Notes under the pieces: generated by a model | The model's database searches: none | Seen by the model: the letters and a program-made list of their open reading frames with translations, nothing else | Told to the model about the DNA's origin: nothing | Shown: positions 52,115-64,000 of the stretch, in pieces | Position numbering within the stretch: the stretch's first letter is position 1 | Layout of the letters: the number at the start of each line of letters is the position of its first letter | DNA from: Incurvaria masculella | Lineage: Eukaryota > Arthropoda > Insecta > Lepidoptera > Incurvariidae | DNA length: 64,000 nucleotides | Assembly (NCBI GenBank): GCA_946894095.1 | Contig: OX335657.1 | Coordinates: 4,774,001 to 4,838,000 of the forward strand | Direction: 5' to 3' | Made by a program: the position numbers and the translations under genes

Positions 52115-53100
52115 TTTCGATACTAATCAATACATACAAAACAACCCAAATCCTAGTTTTACGGTATCATCTTACATACAGAATCTAACCTATCGCAGGC
52201 TATTGCCAGAAGAACTTTGTAACAAATAAAAAATTGAGTTATGAAGAATTTTAAACTGTCTTTCCTACTGTGGAGGCTTGAAGCAAGATCAATATTCAAT
52301 CTTGTCGGATAACCAAATACACTATTTAATAAAAAATACTATGAAATATATAATAAGAACATAATGACAATTAAGGACGGCAAATTAAATATTGTGTTTG
52401 GTTTAAGCCAAATCGCTAAGTTAGACGAGGCACCCCAAGTTAACTAAGTAAGACTGACGATTAGAAGTGTCATTCTTACAATATATGATTTCTTGTCTAG
52501 GAATCAACCTATTTTCATAAATGTATGTTTTCTTTTTCTATACAAAATTCATTTCCAAACTTTTTTGACTAAATGTAGAAATCTAAAAGCAAATGGAATT
52601 ATTTGTTTTTGCATATATGCTGTTTTTGCTTATATCTAGAAACCATATTACTTTCAGATTTCTAATATGAAAAATCGACTATTTTTATAATTTATATTAT
52701 TTAAATAAATGATGAAATCAAAAAAATTAACAATACATTATCAGTCTGGAGTTCTATTTCGACATGCTGAGGCATTTCACTACATATTATTATATTTGTT
52801 TAAAGGTGAATTTGTATGGCGCGAGTAGTTGACTAATCCTAGCGCCTTAATACTACATATTGATGATGGCGGATGGCATTTTGTTTACAGGAATTTGAAT
52901 TACAACAATTGCTGTCCGATTTAAAGTTTTTTGAAAAAAAATATACTAATATATGTAGGTGCACTGGTGTAGGTTTGAACCAAATTTTTTATTTTGCTCA
53001 TAATGTCATACTTATAGAGAAAAGGCTACATTTATGAAGCGCAAATGTTGTCTGAAATTGCAAAATAGTATCAGACGAGGGCGAATTTCTTCGATTCGCA
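52115..53100. other. No gene recognised
   Basis: Strongly AT-rich, no repeat partner noticed. Confidence 0.35.
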
Positions 53101-53104
53101 CGTA

Positions 53105-53190
53105 GTGTTATTCCCAACATGACCCATGTCCATGTCCAGCAGTGACGGGGCCCTCAGCACGTGAACATGTTCACGCTTGACCGGATTTTT
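53105..53190 (+). repeat. Dispersed repeat (inverted partner at 39960-40045)
   Basis: CATGTCCATGTCCAGCAGTG and CACGTGAACATGTTCACGCT are shared with the partner. Confidence 0.6.
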
Positions 53191-53194
53191 ATGT

Positions 53195-53750
53195 TATTTG
53201 ATTAAAATTATTACTACTTTTTTATGTTAAGGTGGCCCTTCCCGGCAGGACTAACTCATTCGCGGGCACGGTACAAAACCGTGCTGTTGCGCTCTGGGAC
53301 CTTCTCTGTTTCAAAGAATAAGACAGGCTCCGTAATGAGGAAGATGCAACATGTCCACAAAAAAGACAATGTGTAAAGTGTATGATTTGCTAAGAGTTAC
53401 GAAAATTTTAATTACAAAACGACTTATAGCTAACAGTAAACCACGACCGCTGTAGTCAAAAATCTAACAAAAACCAAATGGATTATAAATCTTGATTAAA
53501 TAAGCTATGTCTGATGACTAATCTTTTACAGATGTTCTTACTTTATCATTGCGTAATCCACCTCCAAAGTTATTGTATAAAACGCGGGAAAAATTGGAAC
53601 TTTCGGACCTTATAACTTAGAAACCAAACACAATTTTACGATGCCAATGGTCATTAGACATCTAGTTTGATCAAATGAAGCTATTTTGAGGAAAATTTGG
53701 GATCTTTGACAAGAAATTTGGGCGTGATCTTCTTTCACCGTTTGTATAGG
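53195..53750. other. No gene recognised
   Basis: 53230-53320 is GC-richer and could be a decayed retroelement. The remainder is AT-rich. Confidence 0.3.
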
Positions 53751-53754
53751 GAGT

Positions 53755-53975
53755 TGAGCGGGATGGCCCACCTTAAGCGCGGCATATGGCGTACGCCAGG
53801 ACCTCTTAAGGTGCCCGATGACGCCCATGGGATTTCGGACTTACAGAGGGCTGCGAAAACTATGCCGGCCGGCCAGGGGATTCTTCACATCACGTTTAAA
53901 GCAACTTACATGGCAAACGATAAAATATGACAAATCAGAGTGCAGCGTTCTGTCAATCGATGATGAATAAAAATA
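53755..53975 (-). mobile_element. LINE family E tail plus short repeat
   Basis: TAAGCGCGGCATATGGCGTA, CTCTTAAGGTGCCCGATGAC and GAAAACTATGCCGGCCGGCC are the reverse complement of the tail at 30400-30530. Then 53927-53970 matches 24669-24712. Confidence 0.7.
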
Positions 53976-53979
53976 CAAT

Positions 53980-55000
53980 ACAATATATTTTGTAAATTAT
54001 TAAAATAAAGAAAATCTAATAACACTAGTTAGTCACTACGTCAACAATTGTTTATTGTCTATTATAATTGTATAACTTGTCGTAAAAGTTCGTCAATTTG
54101 ATTGAAGTTAACGCTTATTCAAGAGCAGGATTCGGTTCAAACAGAGCTAACCCACTGTTTGCTCGGGTTCGGTGCGCAAATACTAGAACAAACGCACCCC
54201 CGATCCCGAAAGCCTTCGGACTTCCGGGGGCAAATGACATATCCGGTTTGTTAAGGCTCCGACAGTCGCGCGGCCAAGATGGCGACCTCAGGGGGGCGGT
54301 GGGGGGACGTTGGCGTAATATTCTCCGCTTTTAAGCTGAATGGGTAAGTGAGCATGGAAGGACAAGAGTAGCACCCGAAGCTCGTTTGTATGGGGGCGAC
54401 GCAGTCAGTTTTTAAGTTCAAACACTGAAAAAAAAATGTGAGCAACTGTTCTCTGTTTTCGCACACTTCAAATTCAGTCATTTATAGTTGAGTATTTCTC
54501 ATTACTATTAATGTATTACGGTAAGCATCTATAAATGAGCCAAAACAGTTAAAATTAATCATTAAATTTATTCATCATTAAAAATCGTGCAACTGTCCAC
54601 AAGAGATACAGTAGTATTAATAGATTTCGTAATACTGAATAGTAAGTACTTAAGTTAGAATGGAAAAATACTAAAGCTAGAAACAGTTTTCGCACAGTAA
54701 GAGAAAACAGTTATGGCACACAGTTATAAAAAGAATCAAAAGATACAGTTAAATTAAGTAAGATAACTAATAACCGAACCGAATAGAATCCGAGCCACAT
54801 CCTGAAGCCAAGAAAAATGCGCCCAGAGTTGATTTACCTCTATTATCGAACGGCAAGACGGTGTTTATGATAATTCGAGAAAAAATAAATGTCTTTGAAG
54901 AGGAACGATCTAATAAGTGAATAGATGAAGGGCCAATCAAGGTATTTAGCTAATAAAGGCACAAACAGAAATTGCTGGGATGAGTTTTCTAAGAGGACAC
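53980..55000. other. No gene; GC patch 54150-54320
   Basis: The patch contains CGCGGCCAAGATGGCGACCT (a YY1-like AAGATGGC core) and a G-rich run. AT-rich elsewhere. Confidence 0.3.
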
Positions 55001-55009
55001 TCAAGAAGA

Positions 55010-55110
55010 TTGGTCAGTTGGCGGGGAGTCACGGCCGTGGGGGTGTCGGTGTAGCCTGGAGGGGGGGGGGGGGAGGGGGGCTAGAGCCGGGGAGGGGGGC
55101 GTCGGAAACG
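55010..55110. other. G-rich island
   Basis: Long G-rich tract (about 55058-55080) on the + strand; low complexity. Confidence 0.5.
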
Positions 55111-55129
55111 TTTACCGAAAATTGAGCAG

Positions 55130-57660
55130 ATTTTCTGATTGCAACAGACGTCTCCATTCGCTAAAAGCGCTGGATGGAACGATCCGAGTCTAGACGGCTA
55201 GATTGAGGTGAGGTGACGCTCGAAAGTTTTTCAATGAAATCTATATTGAGCCATTATGAGCAAAGTTGGAAAAAATATGAACTTTAACTACAGCCTAATT
55301 TAGACAACATAATTAAATGAATCATTTAAATCTTCGGAATCCTATTCCATGTAATAAAATATTATGTTTGAAACGCGATTTGGAAATGGTTATGTGAGTG
55401 CAATCAAACTATTTTACTATTAATTTGTCATTTAGCAATGTTTTGGGATGAATTGAGTAGTATTTAGTAGAATAGTGTGTTGATTCCGGAGATTTCAGTT
55501 TGTATAATTAGGCTCACGCTAACAAATATATTTTTTTACTTTTTAGAAATATTATTCAGTTTGTTGATTTCTTTATTGTTATATTGTCTGTAATCTGTTA
55601 TGTTGTCCGAAAAAAATAAATAAAAAAATAATCACCCTGAAAATCCTTTCTTTTTTGGCCTTAATTCGAAACTTAAGAAGGATTGTACAGTCGAACAAAG
55701 AGTTTAGGATATACAACCGGTTGAAAGAAAAGATGAACAGTCAAAATACTTTGACTTTTGGAAAATATTATAGTGTTGAGTATATATTCAAACATAGTTT
55801 AGGATGTCTACTAGCTACTGAGTAAATAAAACTCTAACAAAATGTAATCAGAGGTTGTATTTAAACACCATTCTTACATTTTTACGTTTAACCGGAAGAG
55901 TATCCTTTAACCTTTGGTGGACTGTACACACTTACAAAGTTGTTTTATTACTTCACGTTTTTATAACCGCCACATTTTTTTAAAACCAAACATCACACAT
56001 TTGATAATTTAACAAAATGAATTCAATAAGTTTTGTAATGTGTGTTGGTGATTGATATTTGTAATGTAAACAGCGGCAACGTTGTAAATTGACAAATTAG
56101 TGATCAATTGACATTTGTATTGACTTTAATATCTAGAATAAGGTCCAGGTAGGTTTTTTTAATTTATTTATACTTATGGTACAGAATTGAGTGCAAATAG
56201 CATAGAACGAATACCAAAATCCGAAATGAAGAAAAAAATAACGAATTAGTTGATAAGGAAAAACATTGATGACACCGATTGATGTGCTTTCAATATAGCC
56301 TCCGACTTACATACAAAAATGACGCAAAATTTGCCGCACTTATGGCAGTTTGCCGTTTGATTGAATAAGAGCCCTCGCACACTCAGCGTAATGTGCACTC
56401 GCTCGAGTGAAGCGCTCGCTGGACGATGGGCCCGGGTTTTATTGATTTGACAACTTTTTATGTTCGTCCGGCGGCGAGGGGGAAACAGTACCGAGATAGT
56501 GATGGCCCTGGATAATACTTGACATGTGCCATACTTTAAAGTTGAGAAAAAGAAAGAATTTTTATCACTATTTCAGCGAGTATTATAGAGGGTATAGAAG
56601 CGTATTGTTTATTTACTGTCTTTAAAATACTGTCTTATTTTTTTTTTTCATTTCTTAATTGAGGCTAACTTTCCCACACACTTTCTGCTGCCCTTCCCGC
56701 ATGCTCGCTCATAGCTATTGTTATATATATTGTTTTTTTACTTTATTAATTCGTTTTTATTAAGACTACAGTCTTATTTTACGAATAATACGGCAAAATG
56801 GCACCTTTTTTATTATTAGTATTGAAAAAATATTTATTTTTTATAGTAACGGCACTGAATGTTCTAACAACCTGTATTGGGATCTCTATACCCCTGATCA
56901 TGGTTTGGCCTAGAGTACTTAATTATTTATTTTAGAGTTAGAATTGTTCTCTCTGTTCATAGTCTACAAACCATTTAAAACATATCTAACCCATATCTAA
57001 AATACTAGACTATAGCTCACCTGTATTGTTAAGAATGCAGCGAAAATATGTTTTTTTTTTGTACTTAAAATCCGTGTTTGAGTGGAGTCCGTAAATTACA
57101 GCAAATACCCTAACAATATAAGTGCTATTAAAAATAAGGCCAAAGATTTTCTCGACAAAGAAAAGGTGGTGAAAATATTAAACGTGTTTTAACACAAATC
57201 AAGCATGCACGAGTCACATCTCTAAGGCTGTTCTGGCCAGCAAGGGCCGAGGCTGGTCATTGTAACTTCCCTGCAGGCTCTCTTGAGTTATGGTAATGGG
57301 GCATGTGGGGTCAAGCACCGTGTAGAGGGATTGTCGAGTGGTATCGATGAGTGGATGATTGGCAGGGAATTATGTGATTGGCTTTTTGATCCCAGCAGCC
57401 TCTAGGGTCTTTGATGGTTGTGAATGGAATGAAAGTAAACAGACACTACAAATTGTGTGTGTTCTTTCTTTAAATACAATTTGATAATTCGGATTATAGT
57501 TTCGCTATTCAATAGTTATTGATAAAGCTTAAGGTTGATATATCTCAATAATTGCAGTTAGAATGCCTTAGCGTAGAATCAATATGCCAAACTAGCGCCA
57601 GCTAATAAAGTATAAAGGGCAATGCTTCCATACATAATACGAATATATTCGACAAATTCG
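55130..57660. other. Gene-poor AT-rich block
   Basis: No exon, RNA gene or main-family repeat was recognised in this 2.5 kb. Two denser patches, 56380-56480 (TTTTATTGATTTGACAAC) and 57220-57420, have no partner in the window. Confidence 0.35.
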
Positions 57661-57667
57661 TTGCCTG

Positions 57668-57730
57668 ACGTAATTGGCAGGATAGCTTAGCGGTTAGAGC
57701 GGTGGACATTCTGCTTCCGACGGATGTTAC
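57668..57730 (+). mobile_element. tRNA-derived SINE fragment
   Basis: GATAGCTTAGCGGTTAGAGC is a good A box. It runs into TGCTTCCGACGGATGTTAC, the sequence that follows the B box in the related piece at 45800. The anticodon region and B box are lost, so it is not a tRNA gene. Confidence 0.6.
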
Positions 57731-57825
57731 AAACGAAAACGTTTTCGGATTATTTTAAAAAAATCAAGTACAATGTATATTGATAACCTTAAATCAATTT
57801 TTAATAACCCTGAACCTGAAATGCT

Positions 57826-58312
57826 GCTGCGCCAATCAAGAGAACCTTGGCGACCTTGGCTGACACCGACTCAAAAAATAACAAAAATCGTAACTACAAA
57901 AATGGCAATTATTTTTTACTTTTTAGTGCTTTTTCTTTGAAGTCGGTTTTTTTTGTTACATTTTTTTATTTGTTTATTTTTAGTGAATCTGAAATACACT
58001 TACTAATTTGTACACGTCCTTTCCAATAAAAAAAGAATCACCGAAATCGGTTGGCGTTATATTGAGTTATTCGTCCATTTGTCGTGCACATCTTAATACA
58101 AATTTAAGACTTATATGATTTTCTCATGGATATTATTTTCAGAACTTAACCAAATTAAAATGGGACCATTTGGGAAGCACTAGCTTTCATTTAAAAAAAA
58201 AATCATCAAAATCGGTTCACCAAGGCAAAAGTTATGAGGTAACAAACATAAAAAAAAAACATACAGACGAATTGATAACCTCCTCCTTTTTTTGAAGTCG
58301 GTTAAAAAGTGT
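57826..58312 (+). mobile_element. Repeat family C, copy 2
   Basis: It starts TGCTGCGCCAATCAAGAGAA and ends TTTGAAGTCGGTTAAAAAG, colinear with 16629-17155 apart from the telomere-like array and the inverted duplication, which are missing here. Confidence 0.85.
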
Positions 58313-58319
58313 GCCTGAA

Positions 58320-58630
58320 AACATACACGTCAGATCCACAGTAGTACTTGCGTGCTTAACTTGCGACGGAAACAGGTGGTTTACTTATCCCCTTTATACT
58401 CTCTACATCTGCCTAAGCCCTCGAAGAAACTATTGCCCAAGTTGGATAACAAGTAGATATGCATGCGGGTAGGAAATAAGATGTGAGCGACGTCTTACGT
58501 GGGCGCTGAAAGGGCAGGGGCGGCGCAGGAAATTTATATCACCAATATATCCGGGGGCGCGGCCCTTTCCATTAAACATTTGTCAATAACAAGCTGAACT
58601 CCCATTATGGGAGAAATTTGAGGAGGACTT
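58320..58630. other. No gene recognised
   Basis: Mixed composition; no repeat partner noticed. Confidence 0.35.
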
Positions 58631-58631
58631 T

Positions 58632-58815
58632 TCGAGCGGCTTTTAGACGGTACGTGGGCTTGAAGTAATTGGTTCAAATCCCGCCCGTTCATGCACCGCT
58701 TTCTTTCTCTTTCTGAGTTGAATTTTCACAGAAATTAAAGCTGGTCAACGGTAAAACAGTAGGTCCCTTTCTTTTACTAGATGGTAGCGTTAACTCCATC
58801 CGGGTTATTGCCAAC
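58632..58815 (+). mobile_element. SINE-A 5' fragment, diverged
   Basis: GGTTCAAATCCCGCCCGTTC (B-box-like), CTTTCTTTCTCTTTCTGAGT and AGATGGTAGCGTTAACTCCA follow SINE-A order. Confidence 0.6.
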
Positions 58816-58819
58816 ACTT

Positions 58820-60235
58820 TAATGAAATTCTCTTCTTGGAATCCAGCGAAGGCAGTTCCCGGGTCTACTGGTTCGAGGAGGTGACGGCGGGGGGGTGGGG
58901 GGCGGCACCGCAACTCTTGGGTAGCACGTAGCAACCTTTTCTCAGCCTGGCGATGTGGCGCAGGGTTGAGGTGGGCAGCTATGGCAGCATACTCGCGTGG
59001 ACCTGCACACTGAAGCCCTAGGAAACGGCGAGGATTTCGCTGAAGGCGCCTCCACCACTTGTAAGGAAGAAACTAGGAATTTTGAGCCGAAAGATTGTAT
59101 ATTGGATTTTTTCACACTTCTAACAACCGTTGCTAAGTGACGCTCTTTTCAAATATCACTTTTTAAAATGTGTAAAGGTGGAGGTGGTGGCCTGTTACAA
59201 CATTATGAATTATTTGTAAAAACTTACGGTTTTCCGGTGGGAGATGCTGTGTTTGTCCGAGGTGTTTCAATGACGAGCCAGCCGTAATTTGATCAGACGT
59301 AACTCCAGGGTAACGAAGTGGCCCCTATGACGCCTCTGTCATTGAAGGCAAAACATGTCCGCCAAGTTCGGCATCTCACACTACGAAACTTCAAGTTGTA
59401 CTCACTTTGCCAACTTCAAGTCATTGTGTACAGCGACGACGCGACGACGGTGTGAATCTAAAAATATAGTTGTGTGCATGGTAATCTTCGTTGAATACAT
59501 TTAGCAGTGCATTAATGACTACAACTTTAATAGATAAAATAACACCTTCGTTTGGTGTCCATTTTTGATCTGCTTACTGCTTGTATGCCTGACTTATGTG
59601 CTGATTTATTTTTTATGATGTTTGTTATAATTTTGTTTTTTTTAGTTTTAAATTATGATATGTTTTATTCTTAAGTTAATGTTTACTTTACTTATTTACC
59701 TACCTAAATGATGTTATTAAATCTAATGGGTGGCCAAGAAGAGATTGCCTCAAGGCAATATGATGGCCCATTACATGATACTACTAGGCCTTTTGTTACC
59801 AAGCTAGGCATTGTACAATTATGGTGTTTTGTTATTTATGTTTTAGATTGCATGTATTTTACAAAAAAATACCAGAACCAAGCTAAAATAGATGCAAACC
59901 CTGTACATTAAATTTGTCGTTTCTTTTTAGATATCCCAGTAGATCTAAGTATTATTTCATCTAATTAAGAAACCAAATAAATACGGGCACTGGCTCGCTG
60001 ATTGGATGAACCTCTACTGAATGGTACTTCCGCTACTTCCCAAAGGCGAAGTTTACATCTCTATGACAACGTCCCTCCGGGGGACACGTGTGGCGCCAAA
60101 TGAGACGACTGAGCCTGCCTCGTGATTTACTCGTGGATAGTCAGAATAGATGGCCTTTAATAGTTCAAAGTTACGTTTTGAATTTAGATTGCAAGGTCTC
60201 GACAATCTTAACCGTCCACACACACAGCTCCAAAC
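58820..60235. other. No gene; probable retroelement debris
   Basis: 58850-59080 is GC-rich. The small frame 59708-59911 contains GGTGGCCAAGAAGAGATTGCC-type sequence that resembles a retroelement tail more than a gene. No splice-supported exon. Confidence 0.3.
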
Positions 60236-60239
60236 CCAC

Positions 60240-60385
60240 TTTCAACGGTTCCATTGTAGGACGCAAGAGGATTACGATGTTTTTTTCCATAGGAACCTGG
60301 CATGGTACCTATTTCCTGTTTGGTGTATTGGAATATCATGACAGTAGGTGTGGTATTAAGCATACGTGTCCAGTTACATACAAAT
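60240..60385 (+). mobile_element. SINE-A tail fragment
   Basis: CCTGGCATGGTACCTATTTC, GGTGTATTGGAATATCATGA and GTGTCCAGTTACATAC. Confidence 0.65.
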
Positions 60386-60389
60386 ACTA

Positions 60390-61130
60390 GAAAATCCAAC
60401 AACATAATATTGTATTCATGAATGTGTGAGTACAGTATGTAAGAAAGTCTTGTATATATTTTTTATTTTTGTTAGATAGCGTTACTGTTAGATATCCTAT
60501 AAGCAAAATGTTGGTTTCCTAGATGTTTGCTTTGTACATTCAACATTAAGTAACTTTTAATATGACTGTACTCACTAAAGGCCTGGAATGAAGTTTTAAC
60601 ACGGCGGTGGTTCAAACTTGTTAGAGAAGCATGCGTGACGTCACATGATCAAGCCAATCACGGCTGGGGTGAGCAGAAGAGCGGCGATGTGACCATCGCC
60701 AAATAAGAATATGTACGCACAAATGTACGAGTATATCGTTTTTGGCTGTAGATATATCTGCAGATGCACATTTATTATCATGTAGTTCATACGTTTTTAA
60801 ATCTACAGGCCTGCTCAAATTTTAAAACATGTTGTAAATTATGGTTTATTTTAAAAAAAAATGTTTAAAACAATTTTTATTCGGCTTAATTGGTTATTAG
60901 CTGCGTTACCGAATATCGAAAATTGTATTTTTCCGGGCTTCACTCTCCAGCCTATAAATGATATATATGGGAATATCGATGTACATATACATATATATAT
61001 TGGGAAAGGAAAAAGTAGGACCAACCAACATACACATTTTCGCATTTTCAAAATTCAGAAATATTTTATGAAAGAAACATTAAGAAATTAAGTGTGAATG
61101 TGTGTGTGAAGCTACGACACATTAATTAAA
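60390..61130. other. No gene recognised
   Basis: AT-rich, with an ATAT-rich patch at 60960-61000. Confidence 0.35.
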
Positions 61131-61134
61131 TAAT

Positions 61135-61396
61135 TAAAAACCGCCCAAGTGCGAGTCGGACTAGCACACTAAGGGTTCCGAATATTATTATTTTCAAATT
61201 TTATTTTATTTTTATTTGTTGTTATAGCGGCGTAATAAATATACACACTCTGTGAAAAATTCAGCTGCCTACCTATTAAAGTTAATGAGATAGAGCCTTG
61301 TAACAGACGGACGGTGGGACGGATGGACAGACGGATTGCGGAGGCTTAGTAATAAGCTTTCGTTTGCACCCTTTGGGTACGGAACCCTAAAAACTG
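61135..61396 (-). mobile_element. Repeat family B, near full length
   Basis: From AACCGCCCAAGTGCGAGTCG to CCTTTGGGTACGGAACCCTA, reverse orientation. Confidence 0.85.
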
Positions 61397-61472
61397 CAAT
61401 AAGGAACCAGCAAGGATACTGCATATTGCATTTGACAATACCGCCACCCTGATCTCCTACTCTATTTATATT

Positions 61473-61895
61473 TTTTTATGTAACTGGACATGGATGGCTA
61501 ATACCCAACTGACCGTCAGAAATTAGCCTATCACAATACATGGAAACTAGGTCCCATTCCTTGACCATTGAAAACACGGGAAATTTTTATTGCCACTTCG
61601 AATATCGTTTATTCAATGCGAAGGTACTAACCCGGTCGGGATTAACCCTACCATCTAGAAAGTAAGGAAGGGCTACAGATTTACGTGGAAACCGAACTAC
61701 TGGCCTCAACGGTTGAAAATGGTCACCCATCCAGAAACTAACCGCGCTCAGAGGTGCTTCAACCAAGCTTATCGAATCGCATCGATTTTTTTTTATGTGA
61801 CTGGACATGGATGGCTAATACCACACCTTCTGTCATGGTATTAGCCTAACACATCACATGGGAACTAGGTGCCATGCCAGGACCTTCCTTATAAT
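61473..61895 (-). mobile_element. Two adjacent SINE-A fragments
   Basis: 61473-61705 runs from TTATGTAACTGGACATGGAT to the TTTACGTGGAAACCGAAC block. 61785-61895 is a second tail with TTATGTGACTGGACATGGAT and TGCCATGCCAGGACC. Both have the GTCCAGTTACATAA end type, a subfamily different from the GCATAAAA end. Confidence 0.7.
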
Positions 61896-61899
61896 ATTT

Positions 61900-62380
61900 A
61901 TACCATTTGACCCAGAAGGGATAGGCAGAGATGTTTTGATATCATAAGTTACGATCTTAGCATATTTCCTTCTCTTCTTCTGCACAATGCTATTCGATTA
62001 CGGGAACCTATAATTTTGATTGACTTTTCGACCATATTCGCGGATAGGGGATGGAATCTAAAGTAGTACAGTTCATTCCAAGATCGCCTTTCCACCCCCT
62101 CTACCCTCGAGTCCCCATTCTCCTGCTGCCCCCCTAAACCCCACCTCCTCTCCGAGGCCATTTTCATATTTTGAATGTCCTCCCAGGATGATGCTCGTTT
62201 GTATTCCGCTCGACAAGTATTCATGACTAGACAAGTCGCTTTTTCCCGTTACTAAGGTGCTATAGAGGCTAAGAGGTCTCAACGTTGTAGTCGTAAATGA
62301 AATGTCCCTGCAAGGCTTCATTCAGGGCATAGTGTGAAGCAACTCTGGGTACGGTTGGGTTCTAGATGGGTGACCATTTT
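61900..62380. other. No gene recognised
   Basis: The reverse frames 62224-61949 and 62321-62073 overlap each other and lack motifs. Confidence 0.3.
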
Positions 62381-62384
62381 CAAC

Positions 62385-62665
62385 CGATCGGGCTGGCCGT
62401 GGTTTCGTAGGTTCGTAGGACAGTTTTACGTGGAATCTTTCCTCTATTCTTACTTACTAGGTGGTAGGGTTAATCCCGCCCGGTTGGTACAATCGCATTG
62501 AATGAACGACTGTCAAAGCGGCAGTGAAAATTACCCGTGCTTTCCATCCAGTTAAATATCCGAGAAATATATAAAAGGTCCTGGCATGGCACCTAGTTCC
62601 CATGTGGTGTGATACGCTATTGTCATGACAGTCGGTATTTATCTATCCATGTCCAGCTACATAAG
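62385..62665 (+). mobile_element. SINE-A, diverged subfamily
   Basis: ACTAGGTGGTAGGGTTAATC, AAAGCGGCAGTGAAAATTAC, GGCATGGCACCTAGTTCCC and CATGTCCAGCTACATAAGG. Confidence 0.7.
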
Positions 62666-62669
62666 GAAA

Positions 62670-63500
62670 AAGGCTGTCGCATTCTCACGTCTAAATCGCT
62701 GAACCAATTTTGATGAATTTCGGTATAATAGTATGGACCTTGGAAAAAGACATAGGCTACCTTTTGTAAAAATTGGGAAAAAGGGGAAGAAATAGGGGAT
62801 GAAAGTTTGTATGGGAAAATATAATATCCGGGAAATCATTCAGTCCAACTTCAGTCCAAAACTACATTGACCCGAGCGGAGCTGGGTACCTCAGCTATTT
62901 TACTACCTCTATATTTGTTATCCAACATCCGCCAACGAAGATCTGTTATCTCAAATCTACTTTGAATACACGGATAATCAGAAATAACGAAGTTATATTT
63001 ATTCAACAAGGCTAGGCAAAAATAATACAATACGTGGCCTAAGAATGTTTGGTCAAATAAGGAATAAGTCAATAATCACTACTTTATTTTAAGTTGCTAT
63101 AGTCTACCAGGAATCGAAGTATCTAACATGTACGTTACCGATTAAGATTCTTTTTATGTCGCAAATAAGGTCCCAAGACACTTTGCATCTCCCCCGTCGG
63201 AATGAATCGCTCCCGGCAGCTTCGGACGTCCCGTGCTGGGAATGCAGCGATATCCCGACATGAATCCAGATGGGATTGTTATGTTGGATTTAAGACTGGA
63301 TCGCTAAGTTTCTTCATGGCCGCAATACTTTATATTGCGATCCTAAGACCAACTCAAAAAATGACATGGGTTGCTCTGCAGCCATTTCAGTGAACGCAGG
63401 CATACCGCGGGGCTCCGTGAAGTCCCCAACATTAATTGGGCAACTCAACATTTTGGGATAAATTGATCGATGCACAGACAGCTAGCCATGTATTCTGGAT
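62670..63500. other. No gene recognised
   Basis: 62680-62830 (CGCTGAACCAATTTTGATGA, ATAGGCTACCTTTTGT) resembles a known type of insect dispersed repeat, but no second copy is in the window. Confidence 0.3.
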
Positions 63501-63649
63501 TTCAATTCAGTAAACACTGGATTGCTAACAAGGTACTCTCACTCCGACTGTAATGATTGATACTGTCGTCGTCGTGATTTTAGCCCAACAAAACTCTTCA
63601 GAACTAGGTGCTTGCTTATATTACTCCGAAACTTGGAACCGGCCGAAAA

Positions 63650-63770
63650 TATGGACAATGTAATGGTCAAATCCGGGGGGTATGTGTAGATTTACTTGGA
63701 ACCCGAGCCACAAACGACGAATCCCTTAGTTGCCTATTACGACACATACACACTCACACCACACACACAG
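63650..63770 (-). mobile_element. SINE-like fragment with TAGTTGCCTATTACGAC
   Basis: TTTACTTGGAACCCGAGCCA and ATCCCTTAGTTGCCTATTAC match the variant at 44310-44360. Confidence 0.5.
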
Positions 63771-64000
63771 CACATAACCGTATGTTGGGCTGAAGTGGAG
63801 AAGGAAAGGCAGCCCCTCCTCATTATACGCCAAGAGATCCTGGAAAAAAGTTTCTCTTAGTTGCCTCTTACGATCTCACACAGCACATAACCGTATGTAG
63901 GGCTGAAGTGGAGAAGGAAAGGCAGCCCCTCCTTATTAGACGCCAAGAGATCCTGGAAAAAAGTTTATCTTAGTTTCCTCTTACGATGCCACACAGCACA
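63771..64000. repeat. 113-bp tandem repeat, continues past window
   Basis: CACATAACCGTATGT begins at 63771 and again at 63884, and its first bases return at 63997, giving an exact 113-base period. The unit includes TTAGTTGCCTCTTACGAT, so it seems to have grown from the end of the adjacent SINE-like fragment. Confidence 0.9.

Noticed and set aside
57668..57730. tRNA gene
   Set aside because: Only the A box is good. The anticodon arm and B box are missing and the ends do not pair, so it is a SINE fragment.
61949..62321. Two overlapping reverse frames
   Set aside because: Different frames over the same bases, low information content, no family resemblance.

Overview
The window is nuclear DNA of an insect, most probably a moth or butterfly (Lepidoptera). 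The evidence is spliced genes with GT-AG introns, an interstitial (AACCT)9 array (the insect telomere motif TTAGG), an AT-rich background with short GC islands, and a dense load of SINE, LINE, mariner, BEL/Pao and MITE copies of types I associate with lepidopteran genomes. Nothing looks bacterial or viral; operons, ribosome binding sites and CRISPR arrays are not expected and none was seen.

Two protein-coding genes can be supported, and they converge tail to tail. On the + strand, three 3'-terminal exons (11825-11989, 13121-13321, 14091-14365) encode the C-terminal part of a Runt/RUNX-family transcription factor ending in VWRPY, the Groucho-recruiting tail of that family. Its Runt DNA-binding domain is not in the window. 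The first of these exons, with its 5' splice site, is followed by five nearly identical 159-bp tandem copies, all open in the coding frame. On the - strand, seven exons (25023 down to 20002) encode a zinc metallocarboxypeptidase of the M14A (carboxypeptidase A/B) type. The catalytic domain is complete, but the signal peptide and first propeptide exon(s) were not found.

The rest is mobile-element sediment and gene-poor DNA. 1-11.8 kb: LINE fragments with a frameshifted reverse transcriptase at 3.65-5.5 kb, SINEs, and a SINE split by a long-inverted-repeat MITE. 14.4-20 kb: 3' flank of the RUNX gene, perfect hairpins, an inverted duplication with the telomere-like array, and a 117-bp palindromic MITE. 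25-47 kb: SINE and LINE tails, tandem and segmental duplications at 36-38.6 kb, a BEL/Pao remnant with a likely LTR at 41-42 kb, and GC islands that may be regulatory. 47-48.6 kb: a mariner element with a broken transposase, nested in a MITE. 48.6-64 kb: scattered repeats, a second 117-bp MITE, and a 113-bp tandem repeat running off the right edge.

No pathway links the two genes. The most distinctive object is the tandemly expanded RUNX exon, together with a decayed older copy beside it and degenerate copies of the stop-codon region downstream. All calls come from reading the sequence; no database search was run.
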